In this document: positions 1-11,440 of the stretch, one piece after another
Layout: every line of letters begins with the position of its first letter
Position numbering within the stretch: the stretch's first letter is position 1
Assembly: GCA_963580285.1 (NCBI GenBank)
Contig: OY757011.1
Span: 155,113,245-155,177,244, forward strand
Reading direction: 5' to 3'
Length of the DNA stretch: 64,000 nt
From: Lucinisca nassula
Taxonomy: Eukaryota; Mollusca; Bivalvia; Lucinida; Lucinidae
Made by a program: the position numbers and the translations under genes
The notes under the pieces: generated by a model
What the model was told of the DNA's origin: nothing
The model's input: the letters and a program-made list of their open reading frames with translations, nothing else
Databases searched by the model: none

Positions 1-554
1 ACTATCACCCTACCCCCCTCCCCAAGCCCAACCCCCAAGTAAAAAGGGCTTGGGAGTGCCGTATTTATCCTACAAATCCATACACTTTCAATGATCCTTA
101 TAGTATCATAAATTATATAAGACTTTTGCTTAAGGGCAAACAGTGCAGACCTTGACAGACTGCTCCTGAAGCTGCGGTATTATCTGGGACTGTATTGTTT
201 CTTCCAGCTTATTTTTTATAATTGTTTTGGTGTATTTACGGTAAATACGATAAATGCCACTATGCAGGGTTACCATCGAAATTGATGAAAATTGGCTATT
301 TTTTCTTAAACTTGCTATTCTGTCTTCCCTAATGGTCTTTCTACATATGAAACAGCAAATTTAGATGTGATCATTTTGCCTTTATCGGTTTAAGTACAAA
401 ATATTCATGAAAAAAAACGACAAATGTTAACAAATTCTTCTGAGTCTACTATGGCCTCTGAACTATCCAATGAGACTTAGTTATAAATAAATGGGCCAAG
501 CACATGTACTGCTTGTGAGTTTTGTTATACTTTCTTCTTGTGAACTCGACCTAC

Positions 555-596
555 CTTAGAACTTGGTTTCCTATCTCTGGCATCTTAGCTGGTGTG
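555..596 (-). CDS. BUB1B: BUB1B exon 8 (start of GLEBS region), 42 bases
   Basis: A micro-exon encoding STPAKMPEIGNQVL together with the split codon from exon 7. It resembles vertebrate BubR1 VMTPCKIEPSINHILS, the start of the Bub3-binding GLEBS motif. The acceptor is TTTTCCAG and the donor GTAGGT. It ends with AG in phase 2, so at least one more exon must lie left of position 1. Being only 42 bases, it is supported by splice signals, exact phase and the match in order along the protein. Confidence 0.82.
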
Positions 597-751
597 CTGG
601 AAAAGAAAATAATGAGACTTCAATGACTCAAACACATATGACTCGTTTACTGTGACTGATTCAAACTCAAGATATTTGAGTGCCTAGGGAATTCTTCCCA
701 TCATTTCAGGTAACAAAGATCATGGGGTAATTCAAGGGGAATAGGGAGGTA

Positions 752-812
752 GTTTGATCACGAACCGTGGTTAACCATGGTTAACAAGTGGTTAACCAAA
801 GTGTGATCGAAC
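752..812. repeat. imperfect inverted repeat with TTAACC blocks
   Basis: A stretch beginning GTTTGATCACGAACC is repeated in inverted form ending GTGTGATCGAAC, with three TGGTTAACC-like blocks between. It looks like a small foldback repeat. No further assignment. Confidence 0.5.
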
Positions 813-953
813 TCAGTCTGGTAGCGGTCTGGTAGCATGGCAGAAGTGTCGTGACGTCACGCTGGTCGAACCAGACTAAAGCTTGGGTTACTCTGGTAGG
901 TACCTCACACCATACCTAACAAAGATTGCGGCAAAAGGTGCAAACACCTTTCA

Positions 954-1308
954 CGCAGAGCTGAAACCGACCACACATGAGTACTGGTAAACTGCTTAGA
1001 AGGTCTAAGCCTGCCTAGGCAAAGTGGTGCGAGTCGGACCGTCCACCTGATCAGGATCCACAGTTTGTCATGCAGTTTGTGAACCGAATGAATATACTAT
1101 TATATCAGTAATTTGATTTGGCCCAGGCAAAGTGGTGCCACATATAAACCCTATTAGTTTCATTGGGCAGCAGGGACTGAAATGCCATTTTATTTCCATG
1201 TCAGGTAAAAGTCCCACAAAATTGGAAGCAATGTCTCCAAAATAACCTAAATAGTGTTGATGGGAATCAAACCTCAAGACCAAACAAACAAATCAATTTG
1301 ATTGGTTG
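954..1308 (-). repeat. SINE-1 copy, rearranged
   Basis: Two blocks (954-1048 and 1119-1308) match the SINE-1 family in minus orientation: the segment with 'actggtaaac' and 'ctaagcctgcc', and the segment from 'aaaccctatt' to the CAAA-rich tail. The middle 70 bases do not fit, so this is an old copy with an insertion or rearrangement. Confidence 0.65.
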
Positions 1309-1414
1309 CTAGTCAGAAATGGGTGTGGCTAAATTAAATGTATTAAACAGGATATGGGTTAAAATTATTTGTTTTATTCTGCAAATGGACCCCCGAACAC
1401 GTGTAGGGTCGGAT

Positions 1415-1738
1415 ATGTTCACGTCCCTTGGATGGCTACCAGTTTCTTAGAGAGTTGAGCAAATAATATTGGACCATGTATTTAATGTAAAGTCAGGTCC
1501 ATCTCCTGATTATATGTCAGAAAAGTTTACTCCTACATGTTCTGTTCATTCATATGGTACTAGATTTAGGAACAATGGATGCTTAACTATTCCAAAAGTA
1601 AAAGGTTTCGGAAAGAGATCTTTTGTCTGTAAAGGCTGTGTTTTATGGAATGATTTGTCCAATATTATTAAGAATCTGCAGCAACTTCAACAGTTCAAAA
1701 TGGCTGTTAGAAGCCACTTCTTAGACAAAACTGATTAA
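1415..1738 (+). pseudogene. LINE reverse-transcriptase C-terminal fragment
   Basis: An 89-residue open stretch (1469-1738) extends in frame to about 1415 with one stop. VHSYGTRFRNNGCLTIPKVK, then KSFVCKGCVLWNDLSNII and a terminal SHFLD are typical of the extreme C-terminus of non-LTR retrotransposon pol proteins. No RT catalytic motif remains; it is a 5'-truncated dead copy. It is not the same family as LINE-A or LINE-B further right. Confidence 0.7.
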
Positions 1739-2000
1739 TAATATAATGTTACTTTTCGTATCAAGATATGGCATTTCTTTTCATATTTTATGTTTAGATT
1801 TCCGCACTTTTAAAGCCGAGATTTAATTCGTTTGTGTCTTAAAGAATCTAAGTTTGTTCATTTTAACGCCATATTTTAATTGTGCCTCATTATGTCTTGC
1901 AACCAATATTCAAGAACCAAAATGGAAATAAGAGAAATCACTTCCTCTTTTTTGTGTTATCCTTGGTGTTGGTTAGGAAGCCATAGAAGATTGTAAGCAT

Positions 2001-2405
2001 TAAGGCTGACACTATTAATCGTATAATCGATTAATCGATCGATAAATTCCACAAAAATGATTATCATTTCTGATTTGCTTTTAATCGATTACTTGATAGG
2101 TACAATTTACTACCCAAAGTTATGCCTAAAATAGCGGCATGAGTGGCAAACAGTGCAGACCCTGATGAGACGCCGCAGAATCCGCATTCTGCGGCGTCTC
2201 ATCTGGGTCTACACTGTTTGCTCAGGCCTGTCCGTTCAAATATACATATGGTAAATTAATGGGCAACATATGGTAAGAGTCATACTCAGACAGAAAGCTA
2301 GACAGATAAAATTATGACAAAAAAATTAGCGATTAATAATCGATTATCGATCGCAATGACATGACTGACAATCGATTATCTTTTCAGCTCCGATTAGCCA
2401 GCCTT
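2001..2405. mobile_element. MITE-2 with 15 bp direct flanks
   Basis: Ends TAAGGCTGAC / GCCAGCCTTA are inverted. The body is rich in ATCGATTAATCG-type blocks at both ends and carries a palindrome at about 2146-2223 (GCAAACAGTG core). The 15 bases GAAGATTGTAAGCAT occur directly before (1986-2000) and after (2406-2420). A second copy lies at 44851-45246. Confidence 0.7.
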
Positions 2406-2407
2406 AG

Positions 2408-3013
2408 AAGATTGTAAGCATATGTTTTAGCACGTTTTGTATGTAGATGCATGCTTATCTACATGTTTGTATTGTTTTAGGTATATGCTAATCTGTGATA
2501 GCAAATGAAACAGATTCATCCATCTTGGTATTGAGACACATCATAAAATCATAAACAGAATGGCAAACAGGGCAGATTATATCTCATCTGGATCTAAAGT
2601 CTAACATTGATGGCTGGAACCTCTTGGGGACCATGAAAATTGGTTCGAGACAGAGTGGTGGTTCGAACCATGGAGGTTTACTATTAGTGCTATACCTGGA
2701 GGAATTATGGAGATAATTGTGGGATATCTTTTCCCTATTCTGTATTATAAATCGAGGTGATTCTAATGAGTACTACAGCATACATTTACATGTACAAGAT
2801 AAAAGAAGAAAATCTCCCTATGTTATTCCTTTATCGTGTTGGGAGGCATTGCCTGTGGACTCAAGAACGTGTTCTACTCATCCATGATAAACGAGGCATG
2901 GAGGTTTGAGCCACTGAAGTTCTACTGTACACTGTTCCATACACTTCTATGGAGTTGAAAGAATTAATATGAGGCAGCTGAATCAGGATAGCATATCTGT
3001 TGTGGCAGTATCT
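2408..3013. other. intron stretch without assigned gene
   Basis: Unremarkable AT-rich intron sequence. A decayed fragment of the GCAAACAG palindrome core occurs near 2560-2600. An open stretch on the minus strand at 2861-2950 was examined as an exon and rejected. Confidence 0.5.
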
Positions 3014-3229
3014 TAACCCATTTTGTACCAGAAACCTCAAAACTGGGAAACAGTACAGGCCCAGATCAGATGCCACAGAATGTGGCATCTGATCAGGGCC
3101 TACACTGTTCGCCAAAAAATCCGCCATTTTCCAAATAAATTTGAAAATACAACCTAACACCCCTAAATTTTGAAATGGACATGTGCTATATATACGGTGG
3201 AAGTTTCCATTTGGTACAGAATGGGTTAA
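3014..3229. mobile_element. MITE-1 copy (TTAA-flanked, palindromic core)
   Basis: Bounded by TTAACCCATTTTGTACC and the inverse ...GGTACAGAATGGGTTAA. The centre is an inverted repeat (AGATCAGATGCCACAG / its complement). TTAA duplication with CCC/GGG ends is the pattern of piggyBac-type non-autonomous elements. Confidence 0.75.
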
Positions 3230-3419
3230 TAACACTATTGCTGGTGTCTTCAGCAGAAATTGTGTTATAGTCAACAAAAATGTATAGATGATATACAAAA
3301 ATGATCAATGGTCATTTTTCTATATTTTCTATACATTTTCGGGATCTATCTTTAATCTATGGTGATCCAAAGCCATTTAATGTCAGAAGTGTTATAGGTG
3401 TAGCACATTATATATACCA

Positions 3420-4796
3420 CATTATGAAAACACGCCTATACCAAAATATTGTAACCTTTATCACCTAAAAAATGAAAAATTTTGAGATGAAAAATTGTGA
3501 TATTTTTCTTATTTCAGCTCAAAATATAGATTGTAGGTACACCTCAACCTCGTTATAACACGGAACTCCGGGTCCAACCAACGGACCGTGTTAGATAGCC
3601 GAATCGTGTTATAAACGCCGACCGTATTTGTCACAGATTGACACTATGGTGATCAATAGTTTTCCAAACAAGATGATGTGCGGTCCGGTTAATAACCGTA
3701 TTTCCCGACTAAAATGTGTTTAGAACTAATCAATGGCAGTAAATACCATGGCGCATCTAGTCAAACAAGTCTCTTTAATTGAAACCAGCTGATAAACAAC
3801 ATTTTTATCCACAAAATCGCCCGATCTGACAGCGAGTATGATGCCATTTTGATAGCTGGTTCCTGGCCCATGTCCGGTTCCGAATTATTGGCTATTGTCC
3901 GGGACTGTACCGAACTAAAGTACCATTAATAGATTTCAATGGTAAAATTACCCAATTAGGGTTCGGAACCGGATACGAGAAATTTGAATTACTTCCCTTG
4001 GAATGTCTCACCCATTTGGAACGATTTTTAATGGCGCACATGGTCTTTGAATGATTTTTTTGCCACGAAAATCGATCATGAATATGTTTTATGATTTGCT
4101 TTTAAGTTGGAATAAATCTGACTTTCTTTTACATGCGGCTATAGAAAATCAGTTTTATTGCAGTTCACGGATCAGATCATCTGCATCGATGTTTAAAATT
4201 TCTGCTGAGCAGTGATCCTTGACAGAGTGTTATAATTTTTTTTCCGGTTGCGTAACGGAATTCTTTAATCTCTTTATCTCGCTAAGCCAACACTTTCGAT
4301 TATGCCGATGGCAGTACATGTTTATCATGCGTGTCGAGCTAAACAGGTTTATATACTGTATATTCAACTCTGTTAATATCGATGACATGTTTCGAGGCCT
4401 GCAATAAATATCAAAAAGTACCGTTATAGATTGTGTTAGCTACCATATTACCACAGTCAAAAGTGGAAGGAAAATAAAATTGTTGTGCTTAAAACCTGAC
4501 AGAACCCTCGGAAAATATTTATAAATGCTGGTTGGGGAAAATACGGGGTCCAAACCACAACAGTGTTATATCCGAATTCGTGCTGTAACGAATCGTGCTA
4601 TAACGAGGTCCAGGTGTACTCATTAAAACCGCCTCATCGTTAGAACCGCCTCGATGAGGCCGTTCTAACGAGTACCCACAATCTGTATCTTAGAGTAGAA
4701 ATAAGAAAAATAAGGTATACCCCTACAAACCCCAGTTTTACTATATAAAAGTGGGGTTCGAGAGGGTCAAAATTATATAGGCGTGTTTTCGTGATG
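3420..4796. mobile_element. MITE-4 copy, split by a mariner-like element
   Basis: Outer ends CATTATGAAAACACGCC and GGCGTGTTTTCGTGATG are inverted, with internal blocks shared with the intact copy at 52776-53054 (for example 'gaaccgcctcgatgag'). The copy is interrupted at 3540-4616 by another element. Confidence 0.75.
3540..4616. mobile_element. Tc1/mariner-like non-autonomous element
   Basis: Terminal inverted repeats CACCTcaACCTCGTTATAAC and GCTATAACGAGGtccAGGTG. A TA dinucleotide flanks each end (3538-3539, 4617-4618), and removing the insert restores the MITE-4 sequence with one TA. That is the Tc1/mariner signature. It is 1.08 kb with no transposase frame. Confidence 0.8.
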
Positions 4797-4895
4797 AAGT
4801 ATTCGGACAAATTAACTCTTTACCTCACTTAATTCTAAAATGTGAACAAATACAATTTATTACCCGATCTCTTGTCTATAAATAGCTGGATGTGT

Positions 4896-4970
4896 GGCAA
4901 ACAGTGCAGACCCTGATGAGACGCTGCTTTCTGGTTTGTCATATCTGGGTTTACACTGTTTGCTCAGGCC
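4896..4970. repeat. palindrome-core fragment
   Basis: GCAAACAGTGCAGACCCTGA ... TACACTGTTTGC: the same core hairpin as MITE-1 and MITE-2, here without recognisable outer ends. The flanking 4797-5408 is otherwise featureless intron. Confidence 0.6.
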
Positions 4971-5408
4971 TTTATGTCCGATATATACGGTAAATACTAC
5001 ATTTATATACAGTCATGTAGGTCTGCACATCTGCCAATTCAGTGCATTGGGATTATTTCAAAATTAAATGAATCAGATTAATTTTTTTCATTTTCCTTTG
5101 CTAGGTACCTGAAAAAGCTTCAAATATTATTTTGGATGAGACTTGGACTGTAAACTTGGCAAATGAAAATCCATTTTTTTTGTTTTTACCTTAGTTAGCC
5201 TCACAGGCTCTTATACAATTTTGAAAAACGATACTGACAGCAATTTATTTCAACCAACTAGATCATCAGCTTTTAAGCAGCACATGATCGAACAAGTATA
5301 ACAACAAAACAACTTTGTTGTCTAAAGTATTTGATTCCCTGGAATGCATGAAACAAAAGCTCAAGGTCTTAAGTGCGCAGAATACATACTAAAGTACACC
5401 AAACATAC

Positions 5409-5506
5409 CTCATAACTTGATCATTTTCATCAATATGGACAGAAAATGTTGGCTGTCGAAAAGTGTTCACAGCTGATATAGGTATATTCTTAGAAGAATG
5501 GGGAAC
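5409..5506 (-). CDS. BUB1B: BUB1B exon 7 (second ABBA motif)
   Basis: Encodes residues 304-335, including PTFSVHIDEND. FSVHID at 324-329 fits the ABBA consensus F-x-[ILV]-[FHY]-x-[DE] and sits about 34 residues after KEN2, as in the ABBA-KEN2-ABBA cassette of other BubR1 proteins. The acceptor is ATTTATAG and the donor GTATGT. It starts in phase 0 and ends with two bases (AG) completed by the C of exon 8. Identification rests on phase continuity and motif spacing; overall conservation is low here. Confidence 0.85.
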
Positions 5507-5830
5507 CTATAAATGTAAAATCAAAAAACCTGTAAGATGAAAGCATATCAAAGGAGGTTTTATTTCTACAGAATTTATTAGGCAGCGCATGACAAAACCT
5601 ACAACTAGGCTAGTATTACAAGCAAAGAGTAGGCTTCTTTGGTTCCGAGACAGTTCACAGACACGTATTTTGGAAACAGACTTCCTAGCTTTAGATGAGG
5701 TACATCTGAAAAGTACTGATATTTTTTTATTTCTGCACGAAAACATGTTGTGGATATTCATTAGAAGCACATTGGCGAGGTGCTTCTACTGAGTGCACAC
5801 GTTTTTGTGCAGAAATAAGGAAAATAATAT

Positions 5831-6042
5831 TTAAGAAACCCCAAAACGAGTAGTTGGCAAACAGCGCAGGCCCAGATCAGACGCCGCAGAACGCGGCGTA
5901 TGATCAGGGCCTACACTGTTTGCCAAAAGTTCAATCATTTTCCAAATAAATTTTGAAGAAAACAACCTGAAGCTCCTGAATTTTTAAATGGACACCTGCT
6001 GTATATAAGGAGGAAGATTCCATATGGTACAAAAAGGGTTAA
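5831..6042. mobile_element. MITE-1 copy
   Basis: Core palindrome (GCAAACAGCGCAGG ... CTACACTGTTTGCC) plus the right arm ending GGTACAAAAAGGGTTAA; the left TTAA end is decayed. Confidence 0.7.
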
Positions 6043-6248
6043 TACCCTCTCTTATCTGGAGCTATGCATGTAAATTGGAGACAGTGCACTGAAACATTTG
6101 AAGACAGTTCACCAACACATTTGAAGATGGTTCACTGATAAACTTTTCTTAAGATTTAACCAAGTGTATGCTAGTGGACTCTTCCATTGCTATAAGTTGG
6201 ACAAGTCCATTTGTCATATAAGGGGTGTCAGGCCTTTTTTCGTCTTTA

Positions 6249-6355
6249 TTGGAAAATTCTGTTAGCAAATAGTGCAGGCCCTGAAAAGACGCCGCATGGG
6301 CTTGCACTGTTTGCCAAGGTACCCCTTCAGGGATTTCCAACATACAATGGGTTAA
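6249..6355. mobile_element. MITE-1 fragment ending in a shared TTAA
   Basis: The right half of MITE-1 ends AATGGGTTAA at 6355. The next MITE starts with the same TTAA. Confidence 0.65.
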
Positions 6356-6564
6356 CCCTTCTCTTGCTGAATATTCATTTAAGCCACATCCATTTCTGTC
6401 TATAAACCAATCAAATTACTTGATGTAATTTATTGCTACAAATTCATAAACTGAATGCCAAACAGTGAAGATCCTGATCAGATGGCTTCTTCAGAAGCCA
6501 TCTGATCTGGATCTACACTGTTTGCAAAGATAAGGGTTGTCGTGAACAGCAGGATAAGGGTTAA
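6352..6564. mobile_element. MITE-3 copy (TTAA-flanked)
   Basis: TTAACCCTTCTCTTGCTGAA to AACAGCAGGATAAGGGTTAA, with a perfect central hairpin (CAGATGGCTTCTTCAGAAGC). Other copies lie at 13112-13353, 22916-23087 and 35064-35275. Confidence 0.75.
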
Positions 6565-6809
6565 TTCCTGAATGTAAATACTGCTGGAGATATAAATGAA
6601 AGTTACATGTCTAGAATAACTGGAAATTATTACCATATGTTTAAATGACTGATTATTAAGACCATTGATTCTCATTGATGCATCTGAAGACAGTTCATTG
6701 ATAATCAGTTTTACAATATTCATGTATGAAGATACAGACAGACATTTTGTTTGAGCAAATATAAAACCAGAGCTCCACAAGCAGTGCATTATATGCCCAT
6801 GGCAAGTTA

Positions 6810-7380
6810 ATTTCTGTTGGACTGCAACCTCGAAACAATATGAACTGCTCCATATCATGGTCTAACTAAAGTTTCAGCTTGATAGGATCTAAACTGGAAA
6901 TGAAATGTTTACAGAAATTTTCAAAGGGAAATACTTCTATAAATATTTGGCAGACCATAACCTCTAAACAATATGCGCTGCTCTACATCATAGTCAAACT
7001 AAATATCAAGTTTCAGCTAGATCAAATGTTACCTGTAGGAGAAGTTAGCCACAAGCAAAATGTGTACAGAAATTATTAAAAGGGGCATAACTCAGTTAAT
7101 AGTTGGTGGACCATAATCTTGAAAAAACAATATGCACTGCTCTATATAATTGTCTAACAATAAATTAGGTTTCAGCTTAATAATCGGATCTAAATTGTAG
7201 GACGAGTTAGCCACTAACAAAATCTTTACAAAAATTTGCAAAGAGGCATAACTCTATCAATATTTGGTGAACCATAATCTCGAACAACATGCGATTCTCT
7301 ACATTGTAATTAAACTATATGTGAAGTTTAAGCTTGATCTAATGTTAACTGTAGGAGGAGTTAGCCAGTTACTTATATCA
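6810..7380. repeat. tandem units of about 150 bp, four copies
   Basis: Each unit contains variants of 'aaaggggcataactc', 'accataatctcgaaacaat' and 'agtttcagctgatc'. It looks like the core repeat of a pearl-type Helitron relative that has lost its ends. Confidence 0.6.
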
Positions 7381-7486
7381 CTGACCACGTCAGAAAGGGC
7401 CCAACATAAAGCTGTCAAAGAGTGATGTTACAAGTTTTTGTCAGAATATAGGTTTTGTGAAAGTAAGTGTGTGAACAGTCATGAGA

Positions 7487-8579
7487 CAGGGCTTTAGATA
7501 AGGCTGCATACCGCATAAATTACGAAAACATTTGGGAGGATACTCCCTTTTTTTCAAATCTGCTGCGTATCAGGTACGAAAAACAAATAAGCATTACGCA
7601 TTTAATATTTTTCGAGAGCGTATTTTTGTTTTTTTCTGCCCATTGTTTACAAAGTCAAAGAAAACGGTAGAGGATATCCGAATGAATTGAAAAGCGTCCC
7701 TTTGTTTCGGTCAATGATTAAACCACACTGAATATTATAGCGTAAGCCGATTGGTAAACGGCGGAAACCATGTCCTTGTTGCTGCGACTACGAAAAACGG
7801 CGTACACCACCTTGATTACAATCAGTACAACCCGTTCTAAACCGAAAGTAGCATGAATATTGACAAAGCATAAGACGAGGACGACCTCCAAAACAGCCTA
7901 CAAAAAGGGCTGAAAATAATTCAGAGACCATCCTTATGATCAGAAGCCTGTCTCTGCTGCACTTGTTGTGAAAAAGGTCCTGACAGATTAATGACTCAGT
8001 AACTGATTCTGATTGTTATAGCGTAAGGAAACACAATGGGTCCAAAATTCAAACTTCCACGATCCAAGGGTGGAAGAAAATATATCCATGGACAATATAT
8101 GATGAAATTGAGAATATGGTTTGGAAAAGGAATAATAGTTTAAAGAATATGAGTTTCACTCCATATCTTTGACAAAAAAGTGAAGCTCTTATTCTTTTAT
8201 TTCGCCCCCAAAACTCTTTGGCCACAATAATCAGCCATTTAAAGGTCCTGCTATCCTCCAAGAGAACTGAACCCCAAAGGCTATATTGCTCTGTCAACAA
8301 ACTGCTCAGAAGAGATTTCGATATGGCATTGTTTTGACTGATTTGTGGCCAGGCTTACTGCTTGTTTTCTAATAGACACAGATATTGAATATGTGTATCT
8401 ATAAGAAAACAAACAGTACACCTGGCCACAAATCAGGCCATAAAAACATTGTGTTGAAGATGCAAAATAAAGTTTTTGGTTTATTTGTAAGTACTCTTTA
8501 AAAATTTCTCGTTACTCCTTTTTTTTTTAAAAAAAGACGAGTACTGTACTTTTTGGAAAAAAAATTATCTAAAGCCCTG
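7487..8579. mobile_element. hAT-like non-autonomous element
   Basis: Ends CAGGGCTTTAGATAA and TTATCTAAAGCCCTG are exact inverted repeats starting CAGGG, as in hAT elements. Flanking CATGAGA (7480-7486 and 8580-8586) is a 7 bp target duplication; hAT normally gives 8. An internal foldback at about 8326-8447 pairs CTGATTTGTGGCCA with its complement. No transposase ORF. Confidence 0.75.
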
Positions 8580-8669
8580 CATGAGAGTAGGGCAAATACT
8601 TTTGAAGTAATGACCGAAGTTCATATTAAATTAAACCTGTAACTTTCTGTTGCATATCTAGAAATATTT

Positions 8670-10210
8670 TGAAACAAGAGGCCCATGGGCCACTATGCTC
8701 ACCAGAGCTCAGGCGGGTACTACCCACTGGCAGCCATGTATGGTTTTAATTTATTTATTATAAAGTCTCCCAAACAAACCCCCATTTCCAAATGAGCACC
8801 CATGTGGACTCTGTATCTGAAATATTGTTTAGGAGTTAGGATCTGAACTGTTTCTGAGATATGAGGCCCTCTTATGAAGTGAAAAGGAGAGGAATGGCCC
8901 CTGTGGACCGCCAAGTTGGTGTGACTGAATGTGTCAAATCACAAGGAACAAGAATATATATGATTATGAGGTGGGGATCTTAATGTTGTCAGAGATATAT
9001 GGCCTTTTATGAAGTGGAGGGGCAAGCCATGGCATCACACATTGCCCTAGCACAAAGAGACCCCAGGTTGATGTGACTGAATGAGTCTTATCATAAGGAA
9101 CACAAATATACATGCATAAGGGGTGGGGATCTGAGCAGTTTCTGAGATATATGACATTTAAAGAAATGGAGGGGTGGAGCATGGCCCTGGCGCACCCCAG
9201 GAGACCCCTAAGTTGGAATCACTGAATGCGTGATATCATAAAGAACAAGAATATATATGGTTTAGGGGTGGGGATCTTAATGGTTTCTGAGATATTAGGC
9301 CTTTTATGAAATAGGGGAGGTGGGGCATGGCCCGGGCACATCCCAGGGGACTACCAGGTTGCTGTCACTGAATGCATCTTATCATAAGAAACAAGAATAT
9401 GTATGGTTTTGAGGTGAGGATCTGAAAGGTTTCTGAGATACATCGCCTTTTATGAGGTGGAGGTGTGGTTAAAACGGCGCACCCCTGGAGAATCCTAGGT
9501 TGGAATCACTGAATGCGTCTTATCATAAGGAACAAGAATATATATGGTTTAGGGGTGGGGATCTGAACGGTTTCTGAGATATTAGACCTTTTATGAAGTG
9601 GAGGGGGTGGTGGGGCATGGCCTGGGTACATCCCTGGGGACACCCAGGTTGGTGTCACTGAATGCGACTTATCATAAGAAACAAGAATATATATATGGTT
9701 CTGAATCATCTCTGAGATATATCGCCTTTTTTGAAGTGGAGGTGTGGGGCATGGCCCCAGCGCACCCTTGGAGACCCCTAGGTTGGTATCACTGTATACG
9801 TCTTATCATATAAAGGAACAGAAATATTTATGGTTTGGGTAGGGGGTGGGATCTAAACGGTTTCTGAGATATTGGGCCTTTTAAGAAGTGGAGGGGGTTG
9901 GGCATGGCCCGGGCACATCCCAGGGGACCACCAGGTTGGTGTGACTGAATGCGTCTTATCATGAGAAACAAGATTATATACTGTTTTGGGGTGGGGATCT
10001 GAGAGGTTTCTGAGATATATCCCCTTTTATGAAGTGTCTGGGTGGGGTATGGCCCTGGCGCACCCCGAAAGACACCTAGGTTGGTATCACTGAATGTGTC
10101 TTATCATAAGAAACAAGAATATATATGGTTTAGGGGTGGGGATCTGAACGGTTTCTGAGATATTGGGCCTTTCACAAAGTGGAGGGGTTGGGGCATGGCC
10201 CAGGCACATC
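8670..10210. mobile_element. pearl-F: tandem-core Helitron-like element
   Basis: Starts ACAAGAGGCCCATGGGCC (a short hairpin) and CTCACCAGAGCTC, then about ten ~150 bp units containing 'ggggatctgaacggtttctg', 'gaggccttttatgaag' and 'ggcatggcccgggcac'. The array stops in a T-run at 10210. A second copy of the family lies at 36130-37290. No coding capacity. Confidence 0.7.
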
Positions 10211-10297
10211 TTTTTTTAAATCATCTCATGGAGATAACCCTTTTACTCCTTTTATCTAGATCTATGAATCAACTAATGTCTGCTGGTTTCCCCATAC

Positions 10298-10494
10298 CTT
10301 TGCCTTATTCCAAACCCCTGCTTTCTTCTCATTCTCCTTATTCATCTGGTTCCTATGTGGGGCCTTAGTCCACTCCCCAGTCTGAGCAGGGATCACTGAC
10401 GGGTCAGCATTCTCATCAGAGTATATAGGTATGGTTTTAGAAGGAACCTGCTGAACTGTCTTTGGCCGTGCTCCAGCAATAACACCAGCATTAC
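10298..10494 (-). CDS. BUB1B: BUB1B exon 6 (ABBA motif, KEN box 2)
   Basis: Encodes residues 239-303. GARPKTVQ is followed by IPIYSDENAD, which fits the ABBA motif of BubR1 (ITVFDENAD in human), then NKENEKKAGVWNKAK, which is KEN box 2 (residues 290-292). Known role: KEN2 and its flanking ABBA motifs bind a second Cdc20 inside the mitotic checkpoint complex. The acceptor is TATTTCAG and the donor GTATGG. A reading frame continues past the donor to a stop at about 10262, but phase with exon 7 supports splicing at 10298. Confidence 0.95.
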
Positions 10495-10502
10495 CTGAAA
10501 TA

Positions 10503-10880
10503 TAGCAGAGAGGACCCTCGTTATAACGACACTATTTGTTCCTATTATTGTGCCGTTATAAAGAATCCTGGTAAGGATTATGATAGGTAATAAAAAACCT
10601 TTTCCCCATTATTACTCAAGAAACAAATGATATAGACATTTGTTAGAATCACCTCGGTGAGGCGATTCTAACAAATATCTATAACATTTGTTTCTTGGGT
10701 TATTAGATAAGAAGACCCTTTCATGACTATGGCCTCCATTTGTGCATTTCCAACCTGAGGGGAGCCCACGCCACTCAGAACAGAGGCTAACCATTTAGCT
10801 AAGTAGTCATTCCATTCATGTTGCCATTTTAACGAGTTTTGAAGTTATAACAAATGTCGGTATAAAGAGGGTTGACTGTA
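10503..10880. mobile_element. pogo/mariner-like short element at exon 6 acceptor
   Basis: The left side ACCCTCGTTATAACGACA and right side TGTCGGTATAAAGAGGGTTG are imperfect inverted repeats. The right end reads TGACTG followed by TA, the pogo-type terminus. An inner palindrome (ATTTGTTAGAATCACCTCGG and complement) lies at 10615-10700. It begins within about 10-20 bases of the exon 6 acceptor. Confidence 0.55.
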
Positions 10881-11090
10881 TGGAGTGTCAGAAATAAACG
10901 AGCGAGCCATGAGAAAAGGCCCCTCAGCATTTTCTGAATCAGGTTCTTCAAATCCATGTGTGCAGGCATGCCAATGATAATCCGTTTTGGACCAAATGGA
11001 ATCTCTGGGCTTGTCAAGACTTTGTGAATGGTCTTTAAACTCCATGTGACTTTAGTTGTTGGGGGGACGTAAAACTAAAAACACACACAC

Positions 11091-11295
11091 CAGATGGAAT
11101 CTACCTCCTTATACAGAGTTCATTTCAAAATTGAGGGGTGTCAGGGTGTGTTTTCTTCGAAATTTATTTTGAAAGTGACTGAACATTTTGCAAACAGTGT
11201 AGGCCCAGATCAGATGCTGCAATGTGGCATCTGATTTGGGTCTGCACTGTTTGCTAATTACTTGTTTTGCAGTTCCTGGTACAAAATGGGTTATC
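11091..11295. mobile_element. MITE-1 copy
   Basis: AGATGGAATCTACCTCCTTA through the core palindrome to GGTACAAAATGGGTTATC; both TTAA ends have drifted. Confidence 0.7.
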
Positions 11296-11440
11296 AGGGC
11301 CAGCTGCATGACTTGCATAAAGGTGCTTCAAGATCTCTTCTGTGTCTACGAGCAACAAAGGCTCTGGTGGGACTGCTTGTTAGTCACCTAAATGACAAGT
11401 ACACTTTTCTCATACGCCGGCTCAAATGCCAGTGATTGTT

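Noticed and set aside
2861..2960. Minus-strand peptide EVYGTVYSRTSVAQTSMPR as a BUB1B exon
   Set aside because: It recalls a GTIYSQT stretch much later in BubR1, but it lies between exons 7 and 8, which already join in phase, and has no good donor.
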